Shown: piece by piece, positions 20,054 through 31,254 of the stretch | How the letters are laid out: every line of letters starts with the position of its first letter | How positions within the stretch are numbered: the stretch's first letter is position 1 | DNA from: Filobasidium wieringae | Taxonomy: Eukaryota > Basidiomycota > Tremellomycetes > Filobasidiales > Filobasidiaceae | Assembly: GCA_001600055.1 (NCBI GenBank) | Contig: BCIV01000005.1 | Coordinates: 1,012,228-1,076,227 of the forward strand | Length of the DNA: 64,000 nt | Direction: 5' to 3' | The notes under the pieces: model-generated | The model's input: the letters and a program-made list of their open reading frames with translations, nothing else | What the model was told of the DNA's origin: nothing | Databases searched by the model: none | Position numbers and translations under genes: made by a program

Positions 20054-22170
20054 TCACCTATAAACGTAAACCTCCATATCGACCTTGCGTCCATGACTAT
20101 ACTTCCAATTCCTGCCCGCCTTTGCGATCTTCCTCAACTCCTTATCCCCATCCAAAGGTTGAGCTGCCAGTGCCGCCTTCCTGCCCCCGAACGCCGCCCG
20201 GGTCTGGTTGGCTGCCTTTTGCATGGCGTGCGTGGGACCGGAGAAGAAGGACCAGATGTTGTAGATCTCGTTGTAGTTCTGGGTGACGGGGATGTAGTGT
20301 AGCCTTTGCGAGGGGGGGAGGTGGGGTGGGGGTTAGTATCGCCTATCACGGGCGGGAGAGGAGACGGGAGGCAGGACGACTCACCAAGGCTCGATCCAAT
20401 CGGAGAAGAACTCGGTGTAGACCGTGGTCTTCATGACAGCGCTCTCACTAGCCAACAACGAAAAGTACCTGGCGCTATACCCCATCCCATCCAAATCGAT
20501 CAGATACTTGTGCCTCCAGTTCTCCCCGAGAGGGACGGCGTCCCCGAACCGATGATCCTTCCTCATCCCATCGCACCCGCCCGGGTACTGGGTACATCCT
20601 ACCGCCTTGGTGAACGCGGCGTCCATGATGTCCGCGTTCAGTTGACCGATGGGGACTTTGGCTTCGATGAAGTGATCCGAGCCGGGGGGGTCGGCGAAGA
20701 CGACGGATCGGTTGGCGTCGGTAGAATCGGAGGTGAGACGGAGGAACCTGAAACGGGGTAGCGCAGTGGGGTACGGACGGGGTATATCAGTCTTGAGATT
20801 CACTCCTCGTGGACGGACCTGCCAGTGCCCTCACCTATGCCTCTGATACTGGCTCAGGAACCCGGGAGGACTACTTCCACCCCCCGTCGTCGCTCCTCTC
20901 CAAAAGATATCGTCGACCTTTTTATGCCAAGGGACCTCCATATCGTCCACCTCCTTGATGATCATATTGGCCGGGTCCCAGCCGTACGTGTACCTCTTGG
21001 TGGAGGAATAGTAGTAATGGGAGGGGATGAGGATATCCCCGTACCCCGTCCCCTTGGCGGGGGAGAACATGGGGTAGAGCGCATGGATGGTCCTCCAATC
21101 GCTGAAGAAATGACCTTGCTGATAATGAGCCCAAGGGTGGTCGCAGTAGGAATACTTGTCGTCGACCTGTTCGGCGAATTGGAAATCGGGGCTGAGGGTG
21201 GAAGACATCCCGGCCTGTTCGAGCCGGGAGATGGGTTGTTGGCCGTCCTTCATTTTAGGACGGATGGAGCCGAACAACCGACGGGCTTGGGTTTTGGGGT
21301 GACAGGTACGTCGGTAGGCTTCCCAGACGTTACCGTCTCCTCTCCAATCGGGGGAGAACTTGCCTCCCAGGACGTGTTCGATTCCCTCTGCGGGTGAGGT
21401 TGAGATCAGTGATGACAGTTCTGGCACAGACCACCCACGCACGGGCCAGACTTACTGGTGGCATCGGCGGTCAAATTGTGATAGAGGTTCTGTTCCCAGG
21501 GGACCAAGATCCTTCCTTCTGCCTTTTCGTTGATGGGGAAATCCATATCGGGCAACCTGTCTTGAAACTTTTCCAACATGACCCTGAACCCTTTCGCCCT
21601 CGCTCCGACTTCGGAATCGTCGAACCCCTTGTTCACGTCGATCGTGCGCGTGGTCCCGTTCTGAACCCGGACCAGGTCGACCGAGGGAAGGTACCCGACC
21701 TGGATGGCCCGGAGTCGAACGTCCGCTCCCGAGTATTGTCGGAACGGGTGGAGATCGTTCATGAGTTGATCGTACTCGTCGATCATGTCGACCTGATTGT
21801 CTTTGGCGAACTGGAACCACTCGTCGAAACCTTTGGGGGGGAGGAGGTCGTACCGTTTCTTATACTCGTCCACGGCCTGTTCGAGCGTCTTGCTCTGTCG
21901 TCGGAGTTTCGTGTTGAAGTTGTCCTGAGCACGGGCCATGAGTTTGGGGATGGGGTGTTCGATGGGTGGACGTTGGACGACCGAGTTCCTCTTGCGCTGG
22001 AGCACCTGGCGGAAGGATAACGGGTTGGCGGTCCATTTGGGGTTACGGAACGATCCCGAGCGGGAGGGGAGGAGCTGGACGAGGACGATGAGGGAGGTGA
22101 GGGAGAGGAGGGCGTAGATGAGTTTGCGGTTGCGGGAGATGGGGGTCGACGGGGAGCTGGGCTTGGGCAT
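20054..22170 (-). CDS. CAP10-like GT90 glycosyltransferase
   Basis: Type II membrane glycosyltransferase of family GT90 (CAP10 domain, related to fungal capsule and glycan xylosyltransferases), expected in the Golgi. The start at 22170 gives a short cytosolic end and one membrane span (KLIYALLSLTSLIVLVQLLP), then a stem region. Conserved catalytic-domain strings are HPKTQARRLFGSIRPKM, DIFWRGATTGGGSSPPGF, HKYLIDLDGMGYSARYFSLL and VMKTTVYTEFFSDWIEPWLHY, followed by IPVTQNYNEIYNIWSFF and NWKYSHGRKVDMEVYVYR. Reading straight through ends at TGA 20054-20056. A GT donor at that point could instead splice to a short exon (RLVNLERLRSGR) ending at 19879. It sits head-to-head with ARP10. Confidence 0.9.
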
Positions 22171-22480
22171 GGTCGAGGGTGTCTGTGGCCTGGAGGGATG
22201 GGAAATGGGAGTCAGAGGACGGGGTTACCTGGAAAACGGTAGCACGAGCCCTCACCTGTTGGCTCGAGAGTGCGAGGACGAGCTGCTGTGAGTGTACGCT
22301 GCGCTGCAAGTCAACCGAACGAACGGTCCAAGTCGAGTGAATGATCGTGGTCGAGTGAGATCGCTGCGAGTAAAACGAGTCGCGTCAAGCCAAAGCGCGG
22401 CCTCGACAGCTTGAACAACGTTCCCCTCCCCTCCCTCGATTCCCCTCGAGACCTCTTCCATCCCCTCTTCCCTACCCAAC
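22171..22480. promoter_or_regulatory. Bidirectional promoter GT90 / ARP10
   Basis: A 310-bp gap between divergent start codons. No gene is seen; it is C/T-rich on the ARP10 side. Confidence 0.5.
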
Positions 22481-25166
22481 ATGGACCCGCTACACACCCT
22501 GACCCCTCCCAAACGATCCTACAACCCAGACACATCGTCACTGGCGAAAACGGCGGTTCAGAACAGTCCCGCTTTCATCTCGGTACGCCCCGATGTCACT
22601 TCCGAGCGAGGATCAGCTGGAGATAACGACGAGATCGTCCCCTGCCCCGCATGTCACACATCGCACATCGCACTCGCACTCGCACATCGCACACCCCCTG
22701 TAGAGTATAAAGAAACATTCGTTGTATGGGACGGACGATAGTATCATCATAGAGTGAGCCTCCCGCCCATCCATCCCTCCCTCCCTCCATGCATCCATAG
22801 CGATCCACACACAAGCTCAGTACCTCTCCCTCTCGCCCTGCAGTCCAGGCTCGAGGTTCTGGAAGATAGGCTTCTCGGGAGAATCACGGCCTCGTTCGGT
22901 ATTCGACCCTGTCGATTTGCTCCCCTCTGACCCGCTGTATGGGGAGTTGAAGAGGGATGGGGTGTGGGGGAACGGGTGGGTTGGGTGTTGTGAGGGGTTG
23001 AGGGTGTGGAGGGTGGATAATGGATTCGTCGAGAACGAGGGCGAGGGGGAGGGTGAGGGGGAAAAGGGACAAACGAAGGAGAGGTCCGAATCGATGATCA
23101 GGTTGATCCGTCAACGTCTCATCCTAATCCTCCGATCAGTCTACACTCAGTGAGTCCCCGCCTTCTCTTCCCCCGTCTCATCTCTTCTCCCTCTTCCCAT
23201 CTTTTCTCCCATCTCCCAATTCCCCAAACCCCAATTCCCCAACTCACCGACTCACCACTCCACCTCCCCCCGACAGCCACCTGAAAACCCCCTCGAAATC
23301 ACGTAAAGTCCTGATCATCTCCTCCCCCTCCCTCCCCCGCCCCATCCGCCGGCTCTTCCGGGAAGTACTGAGGGACGTTTATCTGGTTCGTCCCCGCTCG
23401 TTTCCGTGCAACCCGTCCGACCTGACTCGCTTTATCGTCATTCCGACTTGCTCGACGCCTGACTCGCTTTATCGCTTTTTTTGCATTATCGCTTTGTTTG
23501 CATCACTGGTCGCGGCTCACGGTCATCAGGTCAAAGAGATCTCGTTCTTACCATCCTCGATAACCCCCCTGCTAGCACAGGGACGGACGACGGGTCTGGT
23601 GCTCGACCTGGGATGGACTGGGGGGGAGATCATGCCCGTACGTCCTTGCCTTCTCTTTCTCTGTTTCTCTTCGTCGTGAAGGGGATCATGGCTGATCCGG
23701 TTCTCTTTCCCCCCGCTTTCCTACTTTCAATCGGTTCGATCGGTTCGATCGTTTCGATCGTTTCGATCGTTTTAGGTATTCCAAACCCGACTACTACGGC
23801 CGTACATGATCAGCACGTCCATCGGGGGTCGGACCCTTGTGGACCTGTTCGACCGGGGTTTGAGGGGTGGGTGGGGGGAGGATAGGGGTGATCCGGGAAG
23901 GGATGGTGGGGAGAGAGAGGGACGAGGGGGTATAGAGCGGAGAGAGGGACGAGATGGGAGAGAGCGGGGAGAGGGAGGAGAGGTGTATAGCAGGGAATGG
24001 TTGGAAGCGGGTATAAGGGGGACGGTCTTCTTCTCTCCCTACGCCTCGACCGTGACTCCCACCTTGAATTCCAACTCAACCTCAACTTCACCTTCAACGA
24101 CGACCTCAACAACCTCGACCTCAACAACCTCGACCTCAACAACCTCGACCTCAACAACCTCGACCTCAACAACCGCAACGACAAAGCCCAACCCGTATCA
24201 GGTGAAACCCTACCACCTACCCCACCCCTCAGGGACCGGTCGAATCATCGTCTCACCCGAGATCAGGGTGAAGACGGGGGAGGGGGTCTTGTTTGGGGTC
24301 GAGCGGTTGGGACGGGGTGGGGCTGGGGATGGGACGATCGGGACTGGGACTGGGGCTGGGACTGGGGCTGGGACTGGGCCGGACGAAGGGGAAGAAGGAT
24401 TGGTAGCGTTGGTCGCTAGGTGTTTGACACGGGTTAGTCCGGGTTTTTCTCTTTCGTTTTCGTTTCCTTCTTATGAAATTACAAGCGAGGGAGGTTGAGC
24501 TGATACGTTCTGCTCTACTCTGCTCTACTCTACTCGACCCTATTCTACTGCACTCCACCCCGACTCTACTCTGCTCTACTCATCCTGATCTACTCTACCG
24601 CATCCCACTCCCGACCTTGCAGCTCCCAATGGACCTCCGACGAACGATGGCACGGAACATCGTCATCGTAGGCGGGATCAGCTCCATCCCCGGGTTCTTG
24701 AATCGGTTCGAGGATGAGCTTGTGGGGTTGATCGATTTGCATTCCGATCGCGAGGGGAAGGGTGCGGACGCTGAGACGAGGGAGGCTGGCACTGGGACTG
24801 GCACTGGGAGTAAGAGGGACGATACGACTGGCACTGGCACTGGTACTGGTACTGGGAGTAAGAGGGACCAACGGATCGACCGCGGGAAACGCGCCCATGA
24901 GAGACCTTTTGCCTGTCTCGCCGGATTGAGGGGGGATATCCGGGTCGTCAATGCTCCGCGGTACTTGTCCGGTGACGAGGGTGGGAATGTGGATGATCCT
25001 GAACCACCAGGGGACGGGGGTGTGGGGTGGAATGGAGCGTTGGCCAGTTGGATAGGGGGGAGTATTGCCGGGTGAGTCAGAGTCGAAGTCTGAACGAGGG
25101 GAGAACGGGGGGAACTTATGAGGATCTACCTTTAGGGCGCTGCAGTTGACTGGAGAAGACGAGTGA
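22481..25166 (+). CDS. ARP10: ARP10/ARP11-type actin-related protein (dynactin)
   Basis: Actin-fold protein of the dynactin pointed-end complex, which supports dynein transport. The start MDPLHTLTPPKRSYNPDTSS is followed by SVRPD, then RFWKIGFSGESRPRSVFDP after the first intron(s). Later landmarks are KVLIISSPSLPRPIRRLFRE, VKEISFLPSSITPLLAQGR, GLVLDLGWTGGEIMP (nucleotide-binding loop), YMISTSIGGRTLVDLF, and PMDLRRTMARNIVIVGGISS with IPGFLNRFEDEL near the C-terminus. The last exon gives GALQLTGEDE and TGA at 25164-25166. The exon 1/2 boundary is not settled (donor around 22620-22700). Two long low-complexity insertions (Thr/Ser-rich and Gly/Thr-rich) are made of DNA minisatellites and are unlike the family core. 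Confidence 0.8.
24066..24185 (+). repeat. 15-bp coding minisatellite in ARP10
   Basis: About five tandem units of AACCTCGACCTCAAC, translated in the gene frame as a TSTTS repeat. Related arrays of GGGACTGGGGCT (about 24330-24378) and ACTGGC/ACTGGT (about 24786-24860) lie downstream in the same gene. Confidence 0.85.
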
Positions 25167-25638
25167 GATGATGATGATCCGTAGCTGTAGAACGATATGC
25201 CATACGATATACCATGCCACCCGTCCGACCAATCAGAATTGCCCATTCGACCGCGCCTGGCGTATCTTATCTTTGGTCGTTTCATTTGACGGAGCTAACG
25301 GTGCTTTTTGGGGGGAAACGGGGGGAATGGATTGGTTCCATCCGGCCGGGAAAGGGGGAGCGAGGGGAGCGAGGGGGAGCAGGGCCAGGGGAGGGCAAGT
25401 CAAGGAGGGACGAGGGAGAGACGGTGATCGAGGTTGATCAACGTTGTATCGTCTCATCTCATCCAACGATCCCACCTGATCACTCGAACGAACGTTGATG
25501 CGCTCTCACCTTTGGATCTCAAAGACGATCCAACGTTCCTACTCCATCAGACACACCCAACCACCAGCCCCCATCCCCTCCCCCTTGACCCACATCCAAC
25601 CACACCGACCAGCACCACCAGCACCACCACCCAAGACC
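25167..25638. promoter_or_regulatory. Intergenic and 5' flank of carbonic anhydrase
   Basis: No gene seen. The last 150 bp before the ATG are C/A-rich with CAGCACCAC repeats, as in fungal 5' leader regions. Confidence 0.4.
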
Positions 25639-26973
25639 ATGCCCGTCAACGCCGTCGATTTCCCCCAACTACAAGCTTGCCTGACTAGTAACGCTGAATG
25701 GGCAGCGAGGACTCATGCGGACGAACCGGGGTTCTTTGAACGGAGTGCCAAGGGTCAGAAACCGTTCTTACTGTGGATCGGATGTGAGTAGGACTGGACG
25801 AAAGACGAGGGAGGGGTCGGGTCGGGTGGAAGGCTGATCTACAACGTTTCCTCGCTATCCTGTTCTACTCGTCCTCCTCCATCCTCTCTCATCTCCCATC
25901 CCCTCTTCCACCATCTCCCACCTTCCACCTCCCCCCACCCTTCCCCCTCACGCCCCCAGGCGCCGACTCCCGAGTCCCAGAATCAGTCGTCCTAGGTCGA
26001 AAACCGGGCGAGATCTTCGTCCATCGTAACATCGCCAACCAGTACCAGGAAGGGGACGATTCCGCCCGGGCCGTGTTGGAGTATGCCGTGGCTTTCTTGG
26101 GCGTTAGGCATGGTGCGTCTTCGGTTCAGGCCTATGGGTTCTGGGCTCAGGGCTCAGGGTTCTGGGCGATTTGTTGCGGTTTGGGTTGGGCTGATCGGGC
26201 TTTTTTGTCGTTGTCATATTGTCCTCATCCTCATCCTCATCATCATCATCTCCATCCCTATCTTCATCCACCTCCATCCATCTCCCGCCCACCTCCATCC
26301 CACCTTCCCTCACCCGCCACCCACAGTGGCCATAGTAGGCCACACAGCATGCGGAGGCTGCGCCGCGGCCTTTTCTTCCAACCCCGAACAGGCTGGGCAG
26401 ACGGAGGTCAGTCCCCATCCCACCAAAGGCCATCAGGGTCTCTCGAGAGAATCGGGGAGCTGTATTGCTCATCCTCATTCTCATTCTCATTAACATCATT
26501 AACATCATTTCCCGTGTTATTTCTTTTCCCTTTCCTTCTGGACGATGGACAGACCACCTCCTCCCTCTCCCGGTTCCTCCAACCCCTCATCGACTTGAGA
26601 CATTCCCTGCCGGAAGGTTCGACCATGGACGACCTGATCGTTCAGAACGTCAGGAAGGGGGTTAGGGATATCAGTCGGTCCGATGTAAGTCCTCCCTCTC
26701 TCGTTCTGGGGTCTACAATCCATTTCCACCATTTCCATGAAATACAATGAAGAGAGAAAAAGAGGATCGCTTGACTGACGAATCCTCTTTTTTTTTTTTT
26801 TTTTTTTCAATCCAATCCTCTCGCCCGCCCGCCTGCAGATCATCCAAGCCCAATGGAAGGAATCCAAATCTAACGGTAAAGACCCGGTTTACGTGCACGG
26901 GTGGTTGAAAGACCTGTCCACTGGGTTGATCAAGGATTTGGAATGTTCTCAAGGACCGGATTGGACCGGTTGA
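25639..26973 (+). CDS. Beta-class carbonic anhydrase
   Basis: Interconverts CO2 and bicarbonate, supplying bicarbonate to carboxylases and serving CO2 sensing in fungi. Start MPVNAVDFPQLQACL. Exon joins restore the zinc-site motifs: GC-ADSRVPESVVLGRKPGEI (Cys and the Asp/Arg dyad), then FVHRNIANQY, then IVGHTACGGCAAAF (zinc His and Cys). The C-terminal helices include VRKGVRDISRSD and the ending HGWLKDLSTGLIKDL, with TGA at 26971-26973. Five exons. Length near 230 aa is typical. Intron 4 contains a run of about 22 T just before its acceptor, and earlier introns hold CATCCT-type repeats. Confidence 0.95.
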
Positions 26974-27004
26974 TTCGATTTGGACTGGACTGGACTGGGC
27001 GCGG

Positions 27005-27032
27005 GTTGGGGTTGGGGTTGGGGTTGGGGTTG
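27005..27032. repeat. (TTGGGG)n tract, about 4-5 units
   Basis: Interstitial TTGGGG repeats about 30 bp past the carbonic anhydrase stop codon. They could fold as a G-quadruplex in the 3' UTR. Not long enough to call a telomere remnant. Confidence 0.8.
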
Positions 27033-28596
27033 AGGGGAACAAGAGAGATACGAGAGGGGGGACGAGAGGGATAGATGATATAGATTTGGGGGTTATTGCA
27101 CTTTGTGATCGTTTAGTGGTGGGCAATGTGACTTGGATTAGGATCAGGATTAATATGGATCGGTTCATCGTCCTTCTTCTCTTTATTCCCGCCGCGACGG
27201 CCCGATACTAGTTTAAGGTGGGCAGGTGGGCAGGGGGATGTTGGATCGACAGATGAAGATGTCTCAATCTCGCGGTCTGCATTATCGGACGTGCTATAGG
27301 ATATCCCTGGGTGTGATTGGACGCAAGGTGAGGCCGGTAGAACGACGAATATGCAGTCTGACACACCAAATTCATTCCCGGTAAGGGAGGCATGTGCTCG
27401 TAGTGGATGGACTGATTCTGGGGAAAAAGAGGGGCTCGGGTTATGGATGCACCTCGTTCTGGAGTGAATAGGTAGGGAAGAAGGAAACCGGATTGTACAG
27501 CGTTGAGGTCTGTTTGGAGTGATGGGAGTGGTCCGACGTCTCTGATCCAGTGGGCAATACCGGTAAACCCTGAAATCCGCGAGCGTGCCCGGGAGAGGGA
27601 AGGCTAGCTCATCCGATAGAAAACGTTCGGACGACGAGGCCTGGGACGTAGAGGACGGCTTTCCTGTCGTTACAACCAGACGAGGCCTCTGATCCCAAGT
27701 CCTCAGAGTTCCTACCGTTGATTTGGCTTGGTCTGTGCCGTCACGAGGCGTCAGGTCCGTTGGTGTAGAATATGCTGCGATGTGATTCCTTCAGTAGTCA
27801 GTGAAAGTCGCGATTAGGATCCAGGAGGCTGTGATAGCGAGAGGACATTTTTCGCTAGAGGCGGGCGTGACGGTTACTCTGGCGGAAGGTTCAGTTTCCA
27901 AAGGTCCCCTGGTGACCTGTTCGTGTTTCGTCCTCATCGTTCATGTTCGCGTTTCATCCGTCCTCCTCTCTCCTGTCCACCTGTTCCGGGACGTTGTCCT
28001 ACCTACAGCCACCATTTGAATGCCTACTAGTGGAGACACAGCACGCACCGCGTCACAAAGCTCATCTCTTCAAGAGAGACGAGTTACAGTCTACCGCGGC
28101 ATGCTCGAACACTGGCTCGCGCGGCGACCTAGGGTTTCGATGGTGTTAACAATGGCTGGGTGTTCCATATCAGCCCGATCGAAGGGTTTAGCGATAGATG
28201 GGGGGTAGGTTCTACTCGCCAAGTAACCTTGCACAGCAGCAGCTGCTCTTTCTGAGGAAAGAGACTTCTGTATCACCGCTGTAACACCTGTTTGCGTGCC
28301 TTGCATCGAATACAGCGGCGCGTGTATGTCTTTTGACGTATCAACAAATAATGGTCTCTGGAAGCAAAAGGAATCAGTCAAAGCTAACATGGGATGTACG
28401 GCCAGTGTTTTTGCCCATGTCTAAGAGTTTACTTGTCCCAGATGCCCGCACATCGTGATGAACCAAGTGCGACCCTCTCCCGCTTGTTTGGAATACACGT
28501 AAGACTTGACTTGACAGTTTTATGAGTGCGAGATCTGTCAAGACATGCTTTCGTATCCTGTTGCCAGGTATCCCTTTCTGATGTCGTTGAGACTAA
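27033..28596. other. Region without a supported gene
   Basis: About 1.6 kb. A minus-strand frame at 28091-28390 (RPLFVDTSKDIHAPLYSMQG, then RAAAAVQGYLASRTYPPS) has some coding character. It has no convincing start or partner exon, so it is not called as a gene. Confidence 0.4.
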
Positions 28597-29137
28597 CCGG
28601 AATATGGTACCGTATTCCGTAGAAAAGAGGACGCAAGTCGAATTTCAAAATTTGGCTTGAAGGGGACCGAGATACGCATCATCCCCCGCGGTCCCACCGA
28701 CGTCCACCAGGACATTATCGATGCGAGATACATGTGGGCCATGTCTAAAAGTCTTTAAATTCACCAACTGTTGGTGGCTGCCAGTCCCAGGGCTGCTTCA
28801 GATAAGAAGGAGGACGTTGTCGCAAGGCTCATTGCAAGCTTTGATATCATAGAACGGATCAAGAAGGATAAGCAAGCTGACGACCTGTTGCTTTGACTCG
28901 ATATAGCTCCTGTGCGAGTCCACCTCCAACAATCTACTCTAGGCGAGTACCATTTCGCACTGAATCGTAACCAGGAGTGATCAATGAGCATCCCGTGATA
29001 GAACGGTGGACCTCTCGATCTGCCGAGACGAGTGTGTCCGAGATCGAGGTAGATTCCCAAACGGTAGACCAGACTGAGCCAACTGCTTGTCGTGAAAGAA
29101 GGCGGCAATCAGGACTCAAGGGGCCATTGCTGGCATG
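28597..29137 (+). pseudogene. Decayed gene with several in-frame stops
   Basis: One frame reads PEYGTVFRRKEDASRI to MWAMSKSL, a TAA, then IHQLLVAASPRAASDKKEDV and VARLIASFDIIERIKKDK, all in phase. Next, in another phase, comes PPPTIYSRRVPFRTES, a TAA, then PGVINEHPVIERWTSRS and a Ser/Glu-rich end. The coding-like composition continues across each stop. The KKEDVVARLIA stretch resembles the second helix of a SAP domain, a weak hint only. Best read as a gene remnant. Confidence 0.45.
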
Positions 29138-29616
29138 AAGGTAGGAGCGCGGCGAGGGGCTAAGAAGAGTTTGGCCATCAGGTACTGCTTGAATGATAGG
29201 CGCTCAGAAAAACTAGCAGCACGTCAAGCGGAAATTGTATGGTGTAAAAGGCATGTGCATTCATTCCAACACCAAGTGAATTGCTACCCGCGTTGTTGTA
29301 CAGTTACCATCGCGCTCATCATTTGATTGTATAAGCTTAGCCTAACCTCTAACCTCTAAGATCTTGCCGAACGGAGCCTATACGAGAAAACGTTGGCAAG
29401 GTCGCAATCGAAACGGGGTATGCCATACTCTCATCACTGGCCGACGAGAGCATAGCATACTCGACCACATCAACACCCAGTGCATTCAGTTTACCAACCC
29501 CTCTATCTCGATCTGCATGCGACATGTCATGTATATGACCGATTATAAGCGGAAACAATCACTACCTGAGCACGAGCAAGATATTATCGACCACATCACG
29601 ACCACAACTTTCCAAC
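29138..29616. other. Intergenic, no gene seen
   Basis: The 3' flank of the 3-hydroxyanthranilate dioxygenase gene. Contains short CCTCTAA repeats (29342-29360). Confidence 0.4.
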
Positions 29617-30930
29617 CTAGGCGGTCTCGTGACCCTTGTCTCCGCAGCACATGGCGAAAATTCCCTTTTTCTTCTTGGGCTGGGCAGGAGCGGCGGGCTT
29701 GGGGGTGGTGGTAGCTGCGACGGGAGTGACGGGCTTGACTGGTTCGGCAGTGACGGGCTTTTCGTTGAGCACAGCAGGCTCGGTCGGAGCGATGGGTGCG
29801 ACGGGAGCGGGCTCGACGATCTCTCGTTTCTCCTTCAACGCGGCGACGGGGACTTCGCGAGCGGATTCGATCCCGATGGGTTGTACGGTCTCCTTGGGAT
29901 GAGCGATCTCTCCACACTCTTTACATCGACGAGACTCGTCGTTCTGCATCCACTCGTTGATGATGGGTTTCAACTGTGTGCCGAGGTCGGTACACACGAA
30001 GGATTCTTTACGGATGATCGTCAACTCTTTGTGAGCTGGGTTGGGGCAGTACCAGTGAAGCGAGTCTGCGAGCGTATCCAAGCCTGGTCAGCGGGTGTGA
30101 TCCCGTAACCCTCGCTAGACACTCACCGATCGCCCCCTCCGGTCGAACCTGTTCCAGCACGATCCCGATGGTGTTCTCAAACCGACAAGGGTTATGAGGA
30201 GTGTTGGCGGGTAACAAGAACATTTCCCCCTCCCCGATCGTGATATCCCTCCTCTTCCCCTGATCGACGACCTTGAGTAACATGGGCCCCTTGTGTTGGT
30301 AGAACCATTCTTCCGTCTCGTTCGTGTGGAAATCGGCACGAGAGTTGGGTCCTCCGACGATCATCACCGTAAAGTTTTCTCCACTGTAGATACAGTGATT
30401 ACCTGTGGGGGGGAGAGAAGAGATACCCCGGGTCAACCCATGATCTTCCCCGCGGACCTAAACCGAGTGCGACTCACCGACGGGAGGTTTGAGAAGATGA
30501 GAATTCTCCTTCAACCATTTCGGGAAATTGATAGGGTTAGGGATCGGTCCCTTCCCCTTGACGTCCGAGGCTAGCTTCTCGTTCGCTTGCGTAAGAGCGG
30601 CAGGTTCGGTCGCACGGCCAGTCCCGGTTGGATCATCAACGGTATACCCTTCCTGAGTGTCCCGATGTTGAACGGCCAGAGCCGTCGCTCCCGCTCCGAC
30701 CGTCGCTCCCGCTCCGACCGTCGCTCCCGCTCCGACCGCCGCTCCCGCTCCGACCGCCGCTCCCCCGATGGGTGCACCGAGGTTGAGAGCGTTCAGATCG
30801 GGGAGTTCCCTACCGTACGATTTCGGTTCCGCGTTCGAGGTCGAGGCCGAGGTGGGGTTGGGGTCGGAAGTGAGATTCTGAGCGGATCGACGAGCTTTAT
30901 CTTTCGCACTGGAATTCACAAGGGGGTCAT
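29617..30930 (-). CDS. BNA1: 3-hydroxyanthranilate 3,4-dioxygenase
   Basis: Opens the ring of 3-hydroxyanthranilate in de novo NAD synthesis from tryptophan (kynurenine pathway), normally cytosolic. Core: [19 protein letters not shown], then [35 protein letters not shown] (iron His and Glu), [17 protein letters not shown] (third ligand His), and the second metal site YCPNPAH with RRCKECGE. The end (TAG 29617-29619) is a Pro/Ala/Thr linker plus [15 protein letters not shown]. Upstream of the core is an Ala/Gly/Val repeat of 18-bp units. The only start I could join is ATG 30928-30930 (MTPL, donor GTGAAT, acceptor CGGTAG); a shorter protein starting elsewhere is possible. Confidence 0.88.
30685..30770. 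repeat. 18-bp minisatellite at the BNA1 N-terminus
   Basis: About four to five units of CGCTCCCGCTCCGACCGT-type sequence (plus strand). In the BNA1 frame it reads as a GAGATV repeat. Confidence 0.85.
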
Positions 30931-31254
30931 GGGACGAATCAGCACGACCGAATGCACCACAAGGTCAAACACGGATGGGTGGGCGGAGCGGGCGAGCCAG
31001 GGAAAGGCGAGGGGGGGCAACGTATGGTCTCTCATCAGAGGGGGGTAAAAGGGTGTACAAAAAAGGGGGTAGTCCTATTCACATTCCACCTCCCCATCGT
31101 ATCCTCCCCACGTATCGTATTGAATAGAAAGAACTACCCCCCCCCCCTCGCTTGCTTTTCCCTAAATACCCCCGGCTCAAACCCCTGACGTCCACCCAAT
31201 CCGCTCGCTCGTCCGCCCGACCGACCGTCACCGGCCCCGATCAATCCCACCTAC

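Noticed and set aside
23806..24498. Long Gly/Thr/Arg-rich open frames on both strands around 23.8-24.5 kb
   Set aside because: All but one are shadows of the minisatellite arrays inside ARP10.
29342..29360. Telomere-like CCTCTAA repeats
   Set aside because: Only two to three imperfect units; too short to call an interstitial telomere.
30458..30919. A start for 3-hydroxyanthranilate dioxygenase at 30919
   Set aside because: The codon there is GTG, which is not a normal nuclear start. An ATG at 30928-30930 with a short intron fits better.
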